The notes under the pieces are model-generated. The model ran no database searches, was not told where the DNA came from, and saw nothing but the letters and a program-made list of their open reading frames with translations. The translations under genes and the position numbers were made by a program. A DNA stretch of 18,581 bases from an uncultured Solobacterium sp. (GTDB taxonomy: Bacteria > Bacillota_I > Bacilli_A > Erysipelotrichales > Erysipelotrichaceae), in contig UQPV01000051.1 of NCBI GenBank assembly GCA_900543035.1, positions 1-18,581 on the forward strand, given 5' to 3'. Shown one piece after another: positions 6,079-14,450 of this stretch. The number at the start of each line of letters is the position of its first letter. Within the stretch, counting starts at the first letter, position 1.

Positions 6079-6106
6079 TTGTATAAAATTTGAAGTATGA
6101 TAAAAT
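6079..6106 (+). promoter_or_regulatory. Candidate promoter of the nucleotidyltransferase-to-kinase operon
   Basis: TTGTAT (6079-6084) and TAAAAT (6101-6106) are separated by 16 bases, about 38 bases before the first start codon and downstream of the preceding terminator. TTGGTT with TATGAT is an overlapping alternative. The strand and position fit a new transcription unit. Confidence 0.45.
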
Positions 6107-6144
6107 AAATAAGTCTGAAAAAATGACGGATACAGGAGGTAGAT

Positions 6145-7332
6145 ATGGAAGAGTTTCTGACCCTGCTGAAAGACGCGCGGCTTGGCCGAGCTTCAGAACC
6201 CAGAGAAGTTGATTTTGCCAGACTGTTCATATCCGCACTGCAGCATGATGTGGTCGCGCTCCTATATGATCAGCTCTATCGTTTTCCGAACTTTCCGGAA
6301 GATCTGCAGCCGCAGTGGAAGAAGATGGCGATCCGCACCAACGCGATCCAGGCGATGAAGAGCGACCGCTTCGTCCGGCTGTACCGGCGTTTTCTGGAAG
6401 CGGACCTGAAGGTGCTCGTGCTCAAGGGCATCGTCTGCCGCGCCCTGTATCCGAAACCAGATAACCGTCCGTCCAATGATGAGGATCTGTATGTGCGCAA
6501 AGAGGATGCGCCGCTGGCGGAAAAGATCATGCTGGAGGAAGGCTTCCAGGTGGGAAACCGCAGCGAAGAGGTGACGACGCTGCTGGATGTGGCCAGCGGA
6601 TTGTCCATCGAGATGCATACGACGCTGTTTTCTGAGAAGTCACAGGCGTATGGGTCTTATCAGCGTTTCTTTGCGGATGCATTTGCGCATCCTGCTGTGC
6701 ACCAGATCATGGGATGCGATATCTATTCGCTTTCTCATGCGCAGCACATGCTGTTTCTGATCATGCATTTCGTCAAGCATTTCCTGCATGGGGGCGTAGG
6801 CATCCGTCAGGTGCTTGACATCATCATGTATGCAGAGCGGTTCGGCACGGAGATCGACTGGCCGCATCTTTATGCCGTGCTGGAAGAGGAACATGTGCTG
6901 ACGCTGAGCGAGAATGTGTTTGCAATCGCGATGGATCATCTGGGCTTTGATGTCAGCCGTATCGTGCTGCCTGAGGGCATCGATCTTTCCGCGCTGGATT
7001 ATGAAGACTTGCTGGACGATATCGTAGCGGCTGGTCTGTTTGGCAAGAGCTCCAAGGAGCGTGAGCATTCCAGCACGATCACCCTGAATGCGGCGGCGGA
7101 TGGGAAGCGGACGCTTCGCAAGACCCTGTTTCCGAGCGTGTCTGATCTGAGCGGGAAATATCCTTATCTGAAAGATCATCCCTGGATGCTTCCGCGGGCG
7201 TGGGGCAGCCGGATCTTCCATTATCTGTCTGACCGGGATCAGGGCAGTGCCAAAGGTGCTGTGGAGCTTGGAAACCGGCGGGTGGAACTGCTGCGCAAAT
7301 ATAAGGTCATCGCGGAAGAGCGTAAAGGATAG
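6145..7332 (+). CDS. PF14907-type nucleotidyltransferase-fold protein
   Basis: The 395-residue protein shows the marks of the uncharacterised nucleotidyltransferase family PF14907: VLVLKGIVCRALYP (90-103), then a DxD metal site (SNDEDLYV, D112 and D114), IEMHTTLF (155-162), and a later H-x2-KH...GG-GIRQVLD segment (about 207-225). It should bind a nucleotide and metal in the cytosol, but its acceptor is not known for any member with confidence. Relatives occur with ABC exporters in lasso-peptide and other peptide clusters, and also near surface polysaccharide genes. The ATG has AGGAGGT upstream. It is the first gene of a dense operon, and the exporter begins 11 bp after its stop. Length and motifs look complete. 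Family is fairly sure; the reaction and the link to peptide or polysaccharide are open. Confidence 0.75.
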   Translation: MEEFLTLLKDARLGRASEPREVDFARLFISALQHDVVALLYDQLYRFPNFPEDLQPQWKKMAIRTNAIQAMKSDRFVRLYRRFLEADLKVLVLKGIVCRALYPKPDNRPSNDEDLYVRKEDAPLAEKIMLEEGFQVGNRSEEVTTLLDVASGLSIEMHTTLFSEKSQAYGSYQRFFADAFAHPAVHQIMGCDIYSLSHAQHMLFLIMHFVKHFLHGGVGIRQVLDIIMYAERFGTEIDWPHLYAVLEEEHVLTLSENVFAIAMDHLGFDVSRIVLPEGIDLSALDYEDLLDDIVAAGLFGKSSKEREHSSTITLNAAADGKRTLRKTLFPSVSDLSGKYPYLKDHPWMLPRAWGSRIFHYLSDRDQGSAKGAVELGNRRVELLRKYKVIAEERKG

Positions 7333-7343
7333 GAAGTAGAGAC

Positions 7344-9098
7344 ATGGAATCAATCAAGATGCTGATCAGAAAGATCAAGGACGGCAGCATCCATGAGATG
7401 TGGGAAGAATTCAAATGGATGTGCTCCTATGGAAAGAATTATAAGAAAGAGATCTTCTTCTACATATGTCTGGGTATCTTCTCGACGATCATGTCGCTGG
7501 TGAGTTCGATCGCCAGCAAGAACCTGATCAATATCGTTACCGGCATCCAGACCGACAAGGCAGCGAGCATGGCGATCATCATGGTCTCCATGGCGCTGTT
7601 TTCGCTGTTCTTCAATCAGATCATGTCCCGGATCACGCTGAAGATCAACATCAAGATCCAGAATGAGATCCAGGCAGATATCTTCGATCAGGTCATCCAG
7701 GTGAACTGGCTTGACCTTTCCCGTTATCACAGCGGTGATCTGCTCAATCGATTCACGAGCGATGTCGGCACGGTGGCGGGCAGCGCGATCGGTTGGCTGC
7801 CGAATCTGGTGGTCAATCTGTTCAACTTTATCGCAACGCTCTGTCTCATCTTGTATTATGATCCGACGATGATGGTGCTGGCGCTGGTCAATGCGCCGGT
7901 GATGCTGTTAAGCTCGAAGCTGCTCATGTCCAAGATGCGTGACTATAATAAGAAGGTCAAAGAGATGAACAGCGAGATGATGTCGTTTGAGACAGAGACG
8001 TTCAACAATGTGGATTCGATCAAGTCATTCAGCCTGATGGACCTGTTCAGCCGCAGGCTGAAGGGCTTCCAGGCCAGATACAAAGAGGTCAACCTGGATT
8101 ACAATATGTTCAGCATCAAATCCAATCTGGTGCTTTCGCTGATCGGCATGGTCATTCAGTTTTCGTTTTTTGGCTGGGCGGTGTACCGGCTGTGGAGCGG
8201 TGCGATCAACTATGGTGAGATGACGCTGTTCCTGCAGCAGTCCAGCCGGCTGTCCTCGGCGTTCAGCGCTGTCGTGTCCATCATCCCAAGCACGATCAGC
8301 TCGACCATTTCCGCAGCGCGTCTGATGGAGATCATCAAACTGCCGCGTGAGGAAAATCATCCGGAGACGACGAAGCATCTGGAGGAGATCAGCGGGGGCG
8401 GCTTTACCATCACGCTGAAGGATGTGTTCTTCTCTTATGTGGAGAACCGTCAGGTGCTCGTTTCATCGAGCATGCATGCCGCGCCTGGTGAGATCGTGGC
8501 GCTCGTAGGACCGAGCGGAGAAGGAAAGACGACCCTCATCCGGATGTTTTTGGGCCTGATCATGCCCAGCGAAGGAGAGGCCGTGCTTTCAGACAGCGAG
8601 GGAAATGCGTATCCGCTGGATGCGACGACACGTCCGCTGTTTGCCTATGTGCCGCAGGGCAATACGATCTTCTCTGGGACGATCGCGGATAATCTGCGGA
8701 TGGTGAAAGAAGACGCTACGGATGAGCAGATCATCGAGGCGCTGAAATCTGCCTGTGCTTATGAATTTGTCGAGCGCATGGAGGATGGCATCCATTCGGA
8801 GATCGGTACCAGAGGCAAGGGGCTTTCTGAGGGACAGGCCCAGCGTATCGCGATCGCCCGCGCCATCCTGCGCGATGCGCCGATCCTGCTGCTTGATGAA
8901 GCGACCAGCGCGCTCGATGTAGAGACAGAGCGCCGCGTATTGCGCAATATCGTACAGAATCATCCCAATAAGACCTGTGTGGTCACGACACATCGCCCAA
9001 GCGTGCTCAATCTGTGTCAGCGGGTATACCGTGTGGTGGACACTAAGCTGACTCAGCTGAGCGAAGAGGAATCTGCCCGCATGGCGATGGACTTTTAA
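7344..9098 (+). CDS. Fused ABC transporter (membrane plus ATPase), exporter type
   Basis: The 584-residue half-transporter has about six membrane helices (roughly 36-57, 74-92, 153-171, 174-195, 260-284, 300-325) followed by an ATPase domain. Its motifs are Walker A GPSGEGKTT (389-397), Q-loop Q438 in VPQGN, signature LSEGQ (494-498), Walker B ILLLDEA (514-520) and H-loop H550. It works as a homodimer, moving substrate out across the membrane using ATP. There is no N-terminal C39 peptidase domain, so it does not itself cleave double-glycine leaders. Signature LSEGQ rather than LSGGQ is a common variant. It is placed between the nucleotidyltransferase and the PHP phosphatase in one operon. The cargo could be a peptide, a lipid or a lipid-linked sugar; the sequence does not say which. 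Confidence 0.9.
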   Translation: MESIKMLIRKIKDGSIHEMWEEFKWMCSYGKNYKKEIFFYICLGIFSTIMSLVSSIASKNLINIVTGIQTDKAASMAIIMVSMALFSLFFNQIMSRITLKINIKIQNEIQADIFDQVIQVNWLDLSRYHSGDLLNRFTSDVGTVAGSAIGWLPNLVVNLFNFIATLCLILYYDPTMMVLALVNAPVMLLSSKLLMSKMRDYNKKVKEMNSEMMSFETETFNNVDSIKSFSLMDLFSRRLKGFQARYKEVNLDYNMFSIKSNLVLSLIGMVIQFSFFGWAVYRLWSGAINYGEMTLFLQQSSRLSSAFSAVVSIIPSTISSTISAARLMEIIKLPREENHPETTKHLEEISGGGFTITLKDVFFSYVENRQVLVSSSMHAAPGEIVALVGPSGEGKTTLIRMFLGLIMPSEGEAVLSDSEGNAYPLDATTRPLFAYVPQGNTIFSGTIADNLRMVKEDATDEQIIEALKSACAYEFVERMEDGIHSEIGTRGKGLSEGQAQRIAIARAILRDAPILLLDEATSALDVETERRVLRNIVQNHPNKTCVVTTHRPSVLNLCQRVYRVVDTKLTQLSEEESARMAMDF

Positions 9099-9114
9099 GG
9101 AAGGAGGAACAGGC

Positions 9115-9831
9115 ATGATCGATATTCACTGCCATATCCTGCCGATGGTGGATGATGGATCAGACAGTGTGGAGACATCGCTGGAGATGCTCGACGCGGC
9201 CTGGCAGGACGGCACGGATGCGTTGATCCTGACTCCCCATTATGCCGTGGAATACGGCTTTGACAATCCCAAGGAAAAGATCCGCATGCTCTTTGCGGAA
9301 TTCAAGGATATCGTGCGGCAGGAGGGCATCCCGGTGCGGCTGTATCTGGGATGTGAGTTTTTGTTCAGCGGCAGAGAGAGCTTTGAGGAGCATATTGACG
9401 ATATCGCCCTGCTCAATCAGACGAACCATCAGCTTATGGAGTTTTACTTTGATGTGGAGGAGGAAGATGTGCTGGATGCCATCGACGCCGTCAAGGAGGC
9501 CGGGCGCATTCCGGTCATCGCGCATCCGGAACGTTATGATTGTGTGCAGAGCTCAGCGACGCTGGCAGAGCGCATGGTGGAAAAGGGCGCGCTGCTGCAG
9601 ATGAATAAGGGAAGCCTGTTCCGCCGTTATGGAGAATACGCGCAAGAGACCGTGATGGAGCTGCTTGCGCGCCGTTATATCACTTTTGTGGGCAGTGATG
9701 CCCATCATATCCGATACCGCACACCGATGATGGGCGATGCTTATGATCTGGTGAGCGAACAGTTCGGACGAAGCTATGCCGACGCCGTGTTCCGCACCAA
9801 TGCGGAGAAGCTGCTCGGCATCCGCATCTGA
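9115..9831 (+). CDS. cpsB: PHP-family protein tyrosine phosphatase, CpsB/YwqE type
   Basis: The 238-residue protein has the PHP metal ligands DIHCHILP (3-10), DDG (13-15), TPHY (40-43), GCEF (79-82), AHPER (136-140) and GSDAH (193-197). Family members are manganese-dependent cytosolic phosphatases that dephosphorylate the tyrosine tails of Wzc/CpsD kinases and so control capsule or exopolysaccharide assembly. Two such kinases are encoded just downstream, so they are the expected substrates. The start has GGAGG before the ATG, 16 bp after the exporter. Length and motifs are normal. The gene name is used for family membership only. Confidence 0.9.
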   Translation: MIDIHCHILPMVDDGSDSVETSLEMLDAAWQDGTDALILTPHYAVEYGFDNPKEKIRMLFAEFKDIVRQEGIPVRLYLGCEFLFSGRESFEEHIDDIALLNQTNHQLMEFYFDVEEEDVLDAIDAVKEAGRIPVIAHPERYDCVQSSATLAERMVEKGALLQMNKGSLFRRYGEYAQETVMELLARRYITFVGSDAHHIRYRTPMMGDAYDLVSEQFGRSYADAVFRTNAEKLLGIRI

Positions 9832-9844
9832 AGGAGGAAAACGC

Positions 9845-10657
9845 ATGAGAAAAAGAGTGCAGTATGTGATCGTGCTGCTCATCATCTGCTGCGCCTATGC
9901 AGCTGTGTTTATCTTTACACAGGAACGCCAAAGCAGCGGCAATGCGCCGACGATCAGCGCGCCGCAGGAAGTGCTGGAGGTGAGCGTGCAGGACGATGAG
10001 GAAGCGCTGCTGGCCGGCGTAAGCGCGAGCGATGAAGAGGACGGCGAACTGAGCGAGGATGTCTTCATCGAAAGCATGTCTGAATTTGATGAAGAGAACT
10101 GCCGGACCGTGACCTATGCTGTCTTTGACAGCGATGACAACCTCAGCCGCGCCACACGCCGTATCCGCTACAGCGATTATGAAGCGCCGCGAATCACCCT
10201 GAATCAGGCGCTGTGCATCAGCTATAACGATTATAATGTGCAGCTGCAGGATTATGTGGGCGCTGCCAGCTCCGTGGATGGGGATCTCAGCGCCAAGGTG
10301 AGCGTAGGCAGTGAGAGCCAGGGAGACGATGGCTATTATGCGACATTCTCGGTGATGGACAGCTGCGGAACGACATCGTCGCTTCGTCTGCGCATCGATA
10401 CGCTGTGGGACGATCCGAGCATGACCATCGAATTGAGCGATTATCTGATCTATGTGGAGCGGGGGACCGACATCGATCCGCAGGATTACATCGAGCGTGT
10501 CAGTGACCGCGGCATCGAAGATGACGATCTCATCGATGAGGTCACTGTTCAGGATGATTATGACGCCGATAAAGAAGGCACATATGAATTCATCTATCGC
10601 GTTGAGCGTGCCAGCGGGGAATATGGCATCACCAAGCTGGTCGTCGTGGTGCAGTAA
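9845..10657 (+). CDS. Membrane-anchored protein with Ig-like/DUF5011-like repeats
   Basis: The 270-residue product has a short basic start, one hydrophobic segment (about 5-24, VIVLLIICCAYAAVF) and an acidic extracellular part. This contains two or three beta-sandwich repeats of the kind that recur as x-DGDLS-x-V, followed by GTYxxxYxVxDSxG-like endings (e.g. SDEEDGELSEDV, SVDGDLSAKV, DKEGTYEFIYRV). Such repeats are usual in cell-surface proteins of Gram-positives. The ATG was chosen because AAGGAGG lies just upstream and a signal anchor follows, although the frame is open earlier. The gene is 13 bp after the phosphatase and 12 bp before the first kinase, so it is probably an external partner of the assembly complex. 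Role unknown. The double Cys in the membrane segment does not form a convincing lipobox. Confidence 0.65.
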   Translation: MRKRVQYVIVLLIICCAYAAVFIFTQERQSSGNAPTISAPQEVLEVSVQDDEEALLAGVSASDEEDGELSEDVFIESMSEFDEENCRTVTYAVFDSDDNLSRATRRIRYSDYEAPRITLNQALCISYNDYNVQLQDYVGAASSVDGDLSAKVSVGSESQGDDGYYATFSVMDSCGTTSSLRLRIDTLWDDPSMTIELSDYLIYVERGTDIDPQDYIERVSDRGIEDDDLIDEVTVQDDYDADKEGTYEFIYRVERASGEYGITKLVVVVQ

Positions 10658-10669
10658 AGGGGTGAGGAC

Positions 10670-12076
10670 ATGGACGAGAACAGAACTAACCGGGATCTGA
10701 TCATGAAGCTTGCCTGCATGATCTCTTATGTGCTCCGGCGGTGGAAAGTGGTCCTGCTCATCGTGCTGATCGGCGCCATGGGCTTTGATACTGTGCGCAC
10801 CCTGATGTATCATCCGCGTTATCAGGCGAGCGTGAGCGCGACGCTGGGTGCGGAAGAGAACACATATTCACAGCTGGAGACGACCCGTGCCTATATCCGT
10901 TCGCTGGATTATATCTTCAATGGACAGAATGTGCAGTCTTACTTGCAGGAGCGTCTGGGCAGAGAGGACGCAGACCTGACCTGCAGCGTGAACAGCGTAA
11001 ACGATACGAACCTCGTCAACATCAGCGTGCAGGCAGATACGCGCAGAGACGCCTGGTTCGGCTTGCAGTATATGCTGGAATGGTACCGCACCAATGGCGA
11101 TAAGTATCATTTCACCTATGACCTCAATGTCACGCAGACCAACCCGATCAGCGAGGCGCCGGTCAGCGCCAACTCGCATTCGCGCAATCTGATGATGGGC
11201 GGCATCGGCGGCGGTGTGCTCATCGTGGCATCGTTGTTCTTGATGGCGTATTTCAGCGATACGATCAAGACGCCGGGAGAGATCGCCACGCGCATCGACT
11301 GCCGTATGCTGGCCAGACTGCCTAAGGAACATAAGCGCCGCGGCATCCGCTTCTGGAAAAAGAACCGCGACGCGCTGCTCATCACTTCGCTGAAGACCAG
11401 CTTCCGCTATAAGGAAGCGATGAAGAAGCTGCGCAGCCGCATCGAGGAATCGTCACGCAAGCATGGTTATCAAAGCATCATGGTGACCAGCGTCATGGAG
11501 AATGAAGGAAAGAGCTCCATCGCGGCCAACCTCGCCATCTCCTTGGCCAAAGGCGGACATCATGTGCTCATGATCGATGCCGATATCCGCAAGCCGAGCC
11601 TGCACCGCATCCTGAACATGGAGACGGCGCACAGCCTGAATGCCGCACTGCAGGGCAAGGACTGGAAAGGGGAAGTCGTGCACAGCGAACGCTTCCATAT
11701 GGATGTGCTTTGCAGCAGCCAGGATCTGGAAAATGCGGAGAAGCTGCTGGGCAGCGAACAGATGAAGACCTTGCTCACGGAAGCGAAGGACGCTTATGAG
11801 TTCGTCATCGTTGATACTTCTCCGGCTGCCGGATTGAGCGATCCGCTCATCGTCTGTGAGCACTGTGACGCCTCACTGCTCGTGATCCGTCAGAATCTGG
11901 CCGGTGCAAGGCGCATCAATGACACCATCGAGCGATTGGTCACGGTGCGCAACAACCTGATTGGCTGCATCTACAACGGCGCTGTCTTCGATCCGCTCAG
12001 CGAGCAGAAGGCATATGGCTACCGTTACCGATACAATCGTTACAGCGGAGAAGGAAGGAGGAGACAGAATGGATGA
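10670..12076 (+). CDS. Bacterial tyrosine kinase 1, fused Wzz-like and kinase domains
   Basis: The 468-residue protein has two membrane helices (about 26-46 and 174-194) bracketing an external Wzz-like chain-length region, then a cytosolic BY-kinase. The Walker A is SVMENEGKSS (G280, K281, S282), lacking the Pro usual before the EGKS. Walker A' is MIDADIRKP (D303, D305) and Walker B is FVIVDTSP (D382). The tyrosine tail YGYRYRYNRY (449-458) is the autophosphorylation site. In Firmicutes these two halves are usually separate proteins, so the fusion is of the Wzc/Proteobacteria layout, although fused forms are known in Clostridia. It should regulate polymer length and export. The gene shares 8 bp with the second kinase, showing translational coupling. 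AAGGGG lies upstream of the start. Confidence 0.85.
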   Translation: MDENRTNRDLIMKLACMISYVLRRWKVVLLIVLIGAMGFDTVRTLMYHPRYQASVSATLGAEENTYSQLETTRAYIRSLDYIFNGQNVQSYLQERLGREDADLTCSVNSVNDTNLVNISVQADTRRDAWFGLQYMLEWYRTNGDKYHFTYDLNVTQTNPISEAPVSANSHSRNLMMGGIGGGVLIVASLFLMAYFSDTIKTPGEIATRIDCRMLARLPKEHKRRGIRFWKKNRDALLITSLKTSFRYKEAMKKLRSRIEESSRKHGYQSIMVTSVMENEGKSSIAANLAISLAKGGHHVLMIDADIRKPSLHRILNMETAHSLNAALQGKDWKGEVVHSERFHMDVLCSSQDLENAEKLLGSEQMKTLLTEAKDAYEFVIVDTSPAAGLSDPLIVCEHCDASLLVIRQNLAGARRINDTIERLVTVRNNLIGCIYNGAVFDPLSEQKAYGYRYRYNRYSGEGRRRQNG

Positions 12077-13493
12077 CAACAATGTGCAGAAGATCGATCT
12101 GATGCAGTATGTGGACCGCTTCTGGCGAACGCTGACGCGCTTCAAGCTGGTCTTGTTCCTGCTTTTCCTGCTCATCGTGGCTTTCTTTGTCGGACAGGAA
12201 GTGCTCTTCTTTGATACGACCTATTCTTCCACGGCCGTCTTCGTCGCTACCAATCAGGAGGAAGGAGCACTGTTCAATTCCGGTGAGGATGATGATGAGC
12301 TCGTCTCCACATTTTCTTCGCTGATCACGGGAAATATGATGTCTCAGGTCATCATGGACGATCTGCAGAGGGACTATGTCCCGGCAAGCATCGCCATCAG
12401 CCGGGTGGAAAATACCAATCTGCTGGAGATGCGGGTGACTGCATCCAATGCGCAGGATGCCTATGATGTCGCACAGTGTGTATTGAACAACTACGGGCAG
12501 GTGACCAACCGTGTCATGAGCGATGTGTCGATCGTCGTGCTGGATCAGCCGCTGCTGGCTGAAGGGCCGGATGCGTATCCAGACTATCTGCGCAGTGCCA
12601 TCAAGGGCGCGGTCTATGGCGTGGCGGCCAGCTTCATCGTTGCGCTTGCCCTTACGCTCATGCGCCGCAAGGTGCTCAGCGGGGATGATGTAAAGCATGT
12701 GCTGCATCTGAATGTCACGGCGCGCATCCCCTTTGTGGGCGGCCGGAAGAAACACAAGCGCGATGATGTGCTGTTGTTGAACAATCCGCGGATCCAGTAC
12801 GGTTTCCGTCACGCTTTCCATGAAGCGCGCATGAAGATGGAGCAGGAGAAGCGTAAAAATGGATACAATACGTTCATGGTGACGAGCACGATGCCGGATG
12901 AGGGGAAATCGACCATTTCGACCAACTTGGCGCTCAGCCTTGCGGATAAGGGCTATAAGGTCATCCTGGTCGACCTTGACCTGCGTAACCCTTCGATCGT
13001 CCAGGCGATCCAGAGTGATGGCAGCCAGGGCACGATCGTCGATTATCTGCGCGGGAAATATCCGATCCGTGAGATCATCACGCACTACGAAGAATTCAAG
13101 CTCGATATCACCTATGGCACAAGCTCTGGCGAAGACGCTGCCGAACTGCTTTCCGGCGAACGTTTCCGCAAGTTGATCGCCACGCTGAAGGAAGAGTATG
13201 ATTACGTCATCCTCGATGCGCCGCCGCTCTATATGATGGGAGATGCCCTCCTCATCGGGCAGGTGATCGACAGTGCGCTCGTCGTCATCCGCCAGGATTA
13301 TGCCAACATCTACGATGTGCAGGACAGCCTGGAGGAATTCAATGATTATGTGCCAAACATCACCGGCGTCATCCTCAACCAGGTCAAGCCTTCCATCTTC
13401 TCTCCGGACGATCATCCGTATGGATATGGTTACGGGTACGGTTATGGATACGGCGGCTATGGGTATGGCTACGGTTATGGCAAGAAGAAGTAG
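12069..13493 (+). CDS. Bacterial tyrosine kinase 2, fused, with Gly-Tyr tail
   Basis: The 474-residue paralogue of the preceding gene has membrane helices at about 26-42 and 178-198, Walker A STMPDEGKST (G279, K280, S281), A' LVDLDLRNP (D302, D304) and Walker B YVILDAPP (D383). The tail holds ten tyrosines alternating with glycine (451-471), then KKK. It starts at the ATG inside the last codons of kinase 1, with GGAGGAG before it. An earlier in-frame start is not needed. It should autophosphorylate on the tail and be reversed by the PHP phosphatase. Two complete fused kinases in one operon suggest a heteromeric ring or division of labour, but this is inference. A terminator follows directly, closing the operon. 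Confidence 0.88.
   Translation: MDDNNVQKIDLMQYVDRFWRTLTRFKLVLFLLFLLIVAFFVGQEVLFFDTTYSSTAVFVATNQEEGALFNSGEDDDELVSTFSSLITGNMMSQVIMDDLQRDYVPASIAISRVENTNLLEMRVTASNAQDAYDVAQCVLNNYGQVTNRVMSDVSIVVLDQPLLAEGPDAYPDYLRSAIKGAVYGVAASFIVALALTLMRRKVLSGDDVKHVLHLNVTARIPFVGGRKKHKRDDVLLLNNPRIQYGFRHAFHEARMKMEQEKRKNGYNTFMVTSTMPDEGKSTISTNLALSLADKGYKVILVDLDLRNPSIVQAIQSDGSQGTIVDYLRGKYPIREIITHYEEFKLDITYGTSSGEDAAELLSGERFRKLIATLKEEYDYVILDAPPLYMMGDALLIGQVIDSALVVIRQDYANIYDVQDSLEEFNDYVPNITGVILNQVKPSIFSPDDHPYGYGYGYGYGYGGYGYGYGYGKKK
13419..13481 (+). repeat. Tandem Gly-Tyr codon repeat in the kinase 2 tail
   Basis: Sixty-three bases of TAY-GGN hexamers encode 21 residues with ten Tyr. One extra GGC breaks the period. The codons vary (TAT/TAC; GGA/GGT/GGG/GGC), so the repeat is kept at protein level, although length changes by slippage are possible. 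Confidence 0.85.
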
Positions 13494-13519
13494 GATCAGC
13501 GTGCTGGTCCTTTTTCTTT
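13493..13519 (+). terminator. Strong intrinsic terminator of the kinase operon
   Basis: GGATCAGC (13493-13500, starting on the stop codon) pairs with GCTGGTCC (13503-13510), with one G-T pair, followed by TTTTTCTTT. Transcription of the later glycosyltransferases needs another promoter or readthrough. The stretch 13520-13700 has no convincing gene. Confidence 0.8.
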
Positions 13520-13703
13520 GGGAAAATCAGGGATGAACGCCGATCTGACGGATAAAGGAAATGGCGGGAGGGGCAGGAACTGTGCGCAAAACGATGATGA
13601 CGTTGCACTTTTTCAGCATCTGTGTTGCCTTGAGAACAAAGAGCATGCCAGAATATTCACGGCCTCTGATTGAAACATGCGATAGAAACAGGAGGGATGT
13701 GCG

Positions 13704-14118
13704 ATGAAGTGTTCTGTATTCATCAACAGCGATCTGATCGATCAGGACGACATTTGCGCGTTCAATACGCATGATGACGAGATCCGTTTTTGCTCAGCGG
13801 AAACGAGCGGTTTCTTACCGTCGGAAGTCGTGTTGATCCTGATCGAGCTGGCTCGTAATCTGGGATATGACGCGGCATATGATGTAGTTAAGCGATGCAG
13901 TTAAGTATGTCATCTCCAAAATCATCTTGCTGGTCGTCAAAAAGAAACCGGATGAGTGTCCGACTCGGTTTGAGGTGGCATGTAATGATCAGAAATTCAC
14001 AGTGAAAGCAGATCGTTTATTGACAGACCAGCAGATGGATCAGCTGGACGTGGCTTCTGCCCGGATGCTGCTTTCTGCATGGAACGGAGAAGAGCAGAGA
14101 GATCATGGCGAACAATAA
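13704..14118 (+). pseudogene. Unrecognised ~137-residue gene split by a 13-bp duplication
   Basis: After AGGAGGG the frame starts MKCSVFINSDLIDQ and stops after 66 residues at 13904. The downstream frame continues without its own ribosome site to 14118. Removing one copy of the 13-bp duplication at 13881-13906 joins them as ...GYDAAYDAVKYVISKIILL..., then FEVACNDQKFTVKAD and a Gln/Asp-rich end. The reconstructed protein has a short beta start, a helix-hydrophobic segment and a beta-strand pair. This faintly recalls the small EACC1-type effector-associated components, but the match is by shape only and may be wrong. It may also be a programmed shift, but the duplication explains it more simply. 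It lies outside the kinase operon, upstream of the priming transferase. Function unknown. Confidence 0.6.
13881..13906 (+). repeat. 13-bp tandem duplication causing the frameshift
   Basis: GATGTAGTTAAGC is followed directly by GATGCAGTTAAGT: two copies that differ at two positions. Thirteen bases change the frame by one, which accounts for the early stop of the gene around it. Confidence 0.75.
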
Positions 14119-14177
14119 GATCTCTGCCCTTTACCATGCGCTGTTTCAAGAGAGGGGCAAAGAGATGAGGCTTGGCT

Positions 14178-14450
14178 ATGACAAATATTGAACTGGATAT
14201 GGAATACATCTCGTTATATGCCAGGCAGATGAACGCCTCTGCCATAAAAACAGAGAATGACAAGGTGATCTTCGTGGACGAGCTGCTGATGTATACGGCG
14301 CTGTCTTATTTTCTGACCGTATTTTCTCATGCATATGATCACCGTGAGCAAAATACGAAAAGGCGCGTAAACAGACTTCTTGACCTTTTGCAAATACAGG
14401 GCAAGGAACGAACGACCGGCGTCCGCAATCTGCAAGATGTCTGGAAATGA
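14178..14450 (+). CDS. Unrecognised 90-residue protein
   Basis: The product begins MTNIELDMEYISLYARQMN and contains an amphipathic-to-hydrophobic stretch (LLMYTALSYFLTVFSHAY, about 34-51), then a basic region with REQNTKRRVNRLL. An in-frame TTG two codons earlier (14172) is possible, but the ATG has GAGG seven bases upstream. The stop overlaps an ATGA with the next frame, typical of coupled genes. I do not recognise a family. The basic helical middle could bind nucleic acid or a partner protein. It sits in a small island of decaying ORFs between the kinase operon and the priming transferase, and may itself be a fragment. Confidence 0.45.
   Translation: MTNIELDMEYISLYARQMNASAIKTENDKVIFVDELLMYTALSYFLTVFSHAYDHREQNTKRRVNRLLDLLQIQGKERTTGVRNLQDVWK

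Noticed and set aside
7344..9098. ABC transporter as a leader-cleaving peptide exporter (C39/PCAT type)
   Set aside because: No N-terminal C39 peptidase domain is present, and the protein starts a few residues before the first membrane helix.
9680..13415. Long antisense open frames (e.g. 9680-10813, 11997-13415)
   Set aside because: They lie opposite well-supported genes in GC-rich coding DNA, have shadow-like His/Arg/Asp-rich composition and lack ribosome sites or families.
13419..13481. Hexamer repeat as a CRISPR-like or regulatory array
   Set aside because: It is in frame and encodes the Gly-Tyr kinase tail, with no spacers.
13527..13772. Minus-strand 81-residue frame between the terminator and the small ORF
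   Set aside because: Overlaps the start and ribosome site of the forward gene at 13704, has no Shine-Dalgarno and no recognised family. A remnant cannot be excluded.
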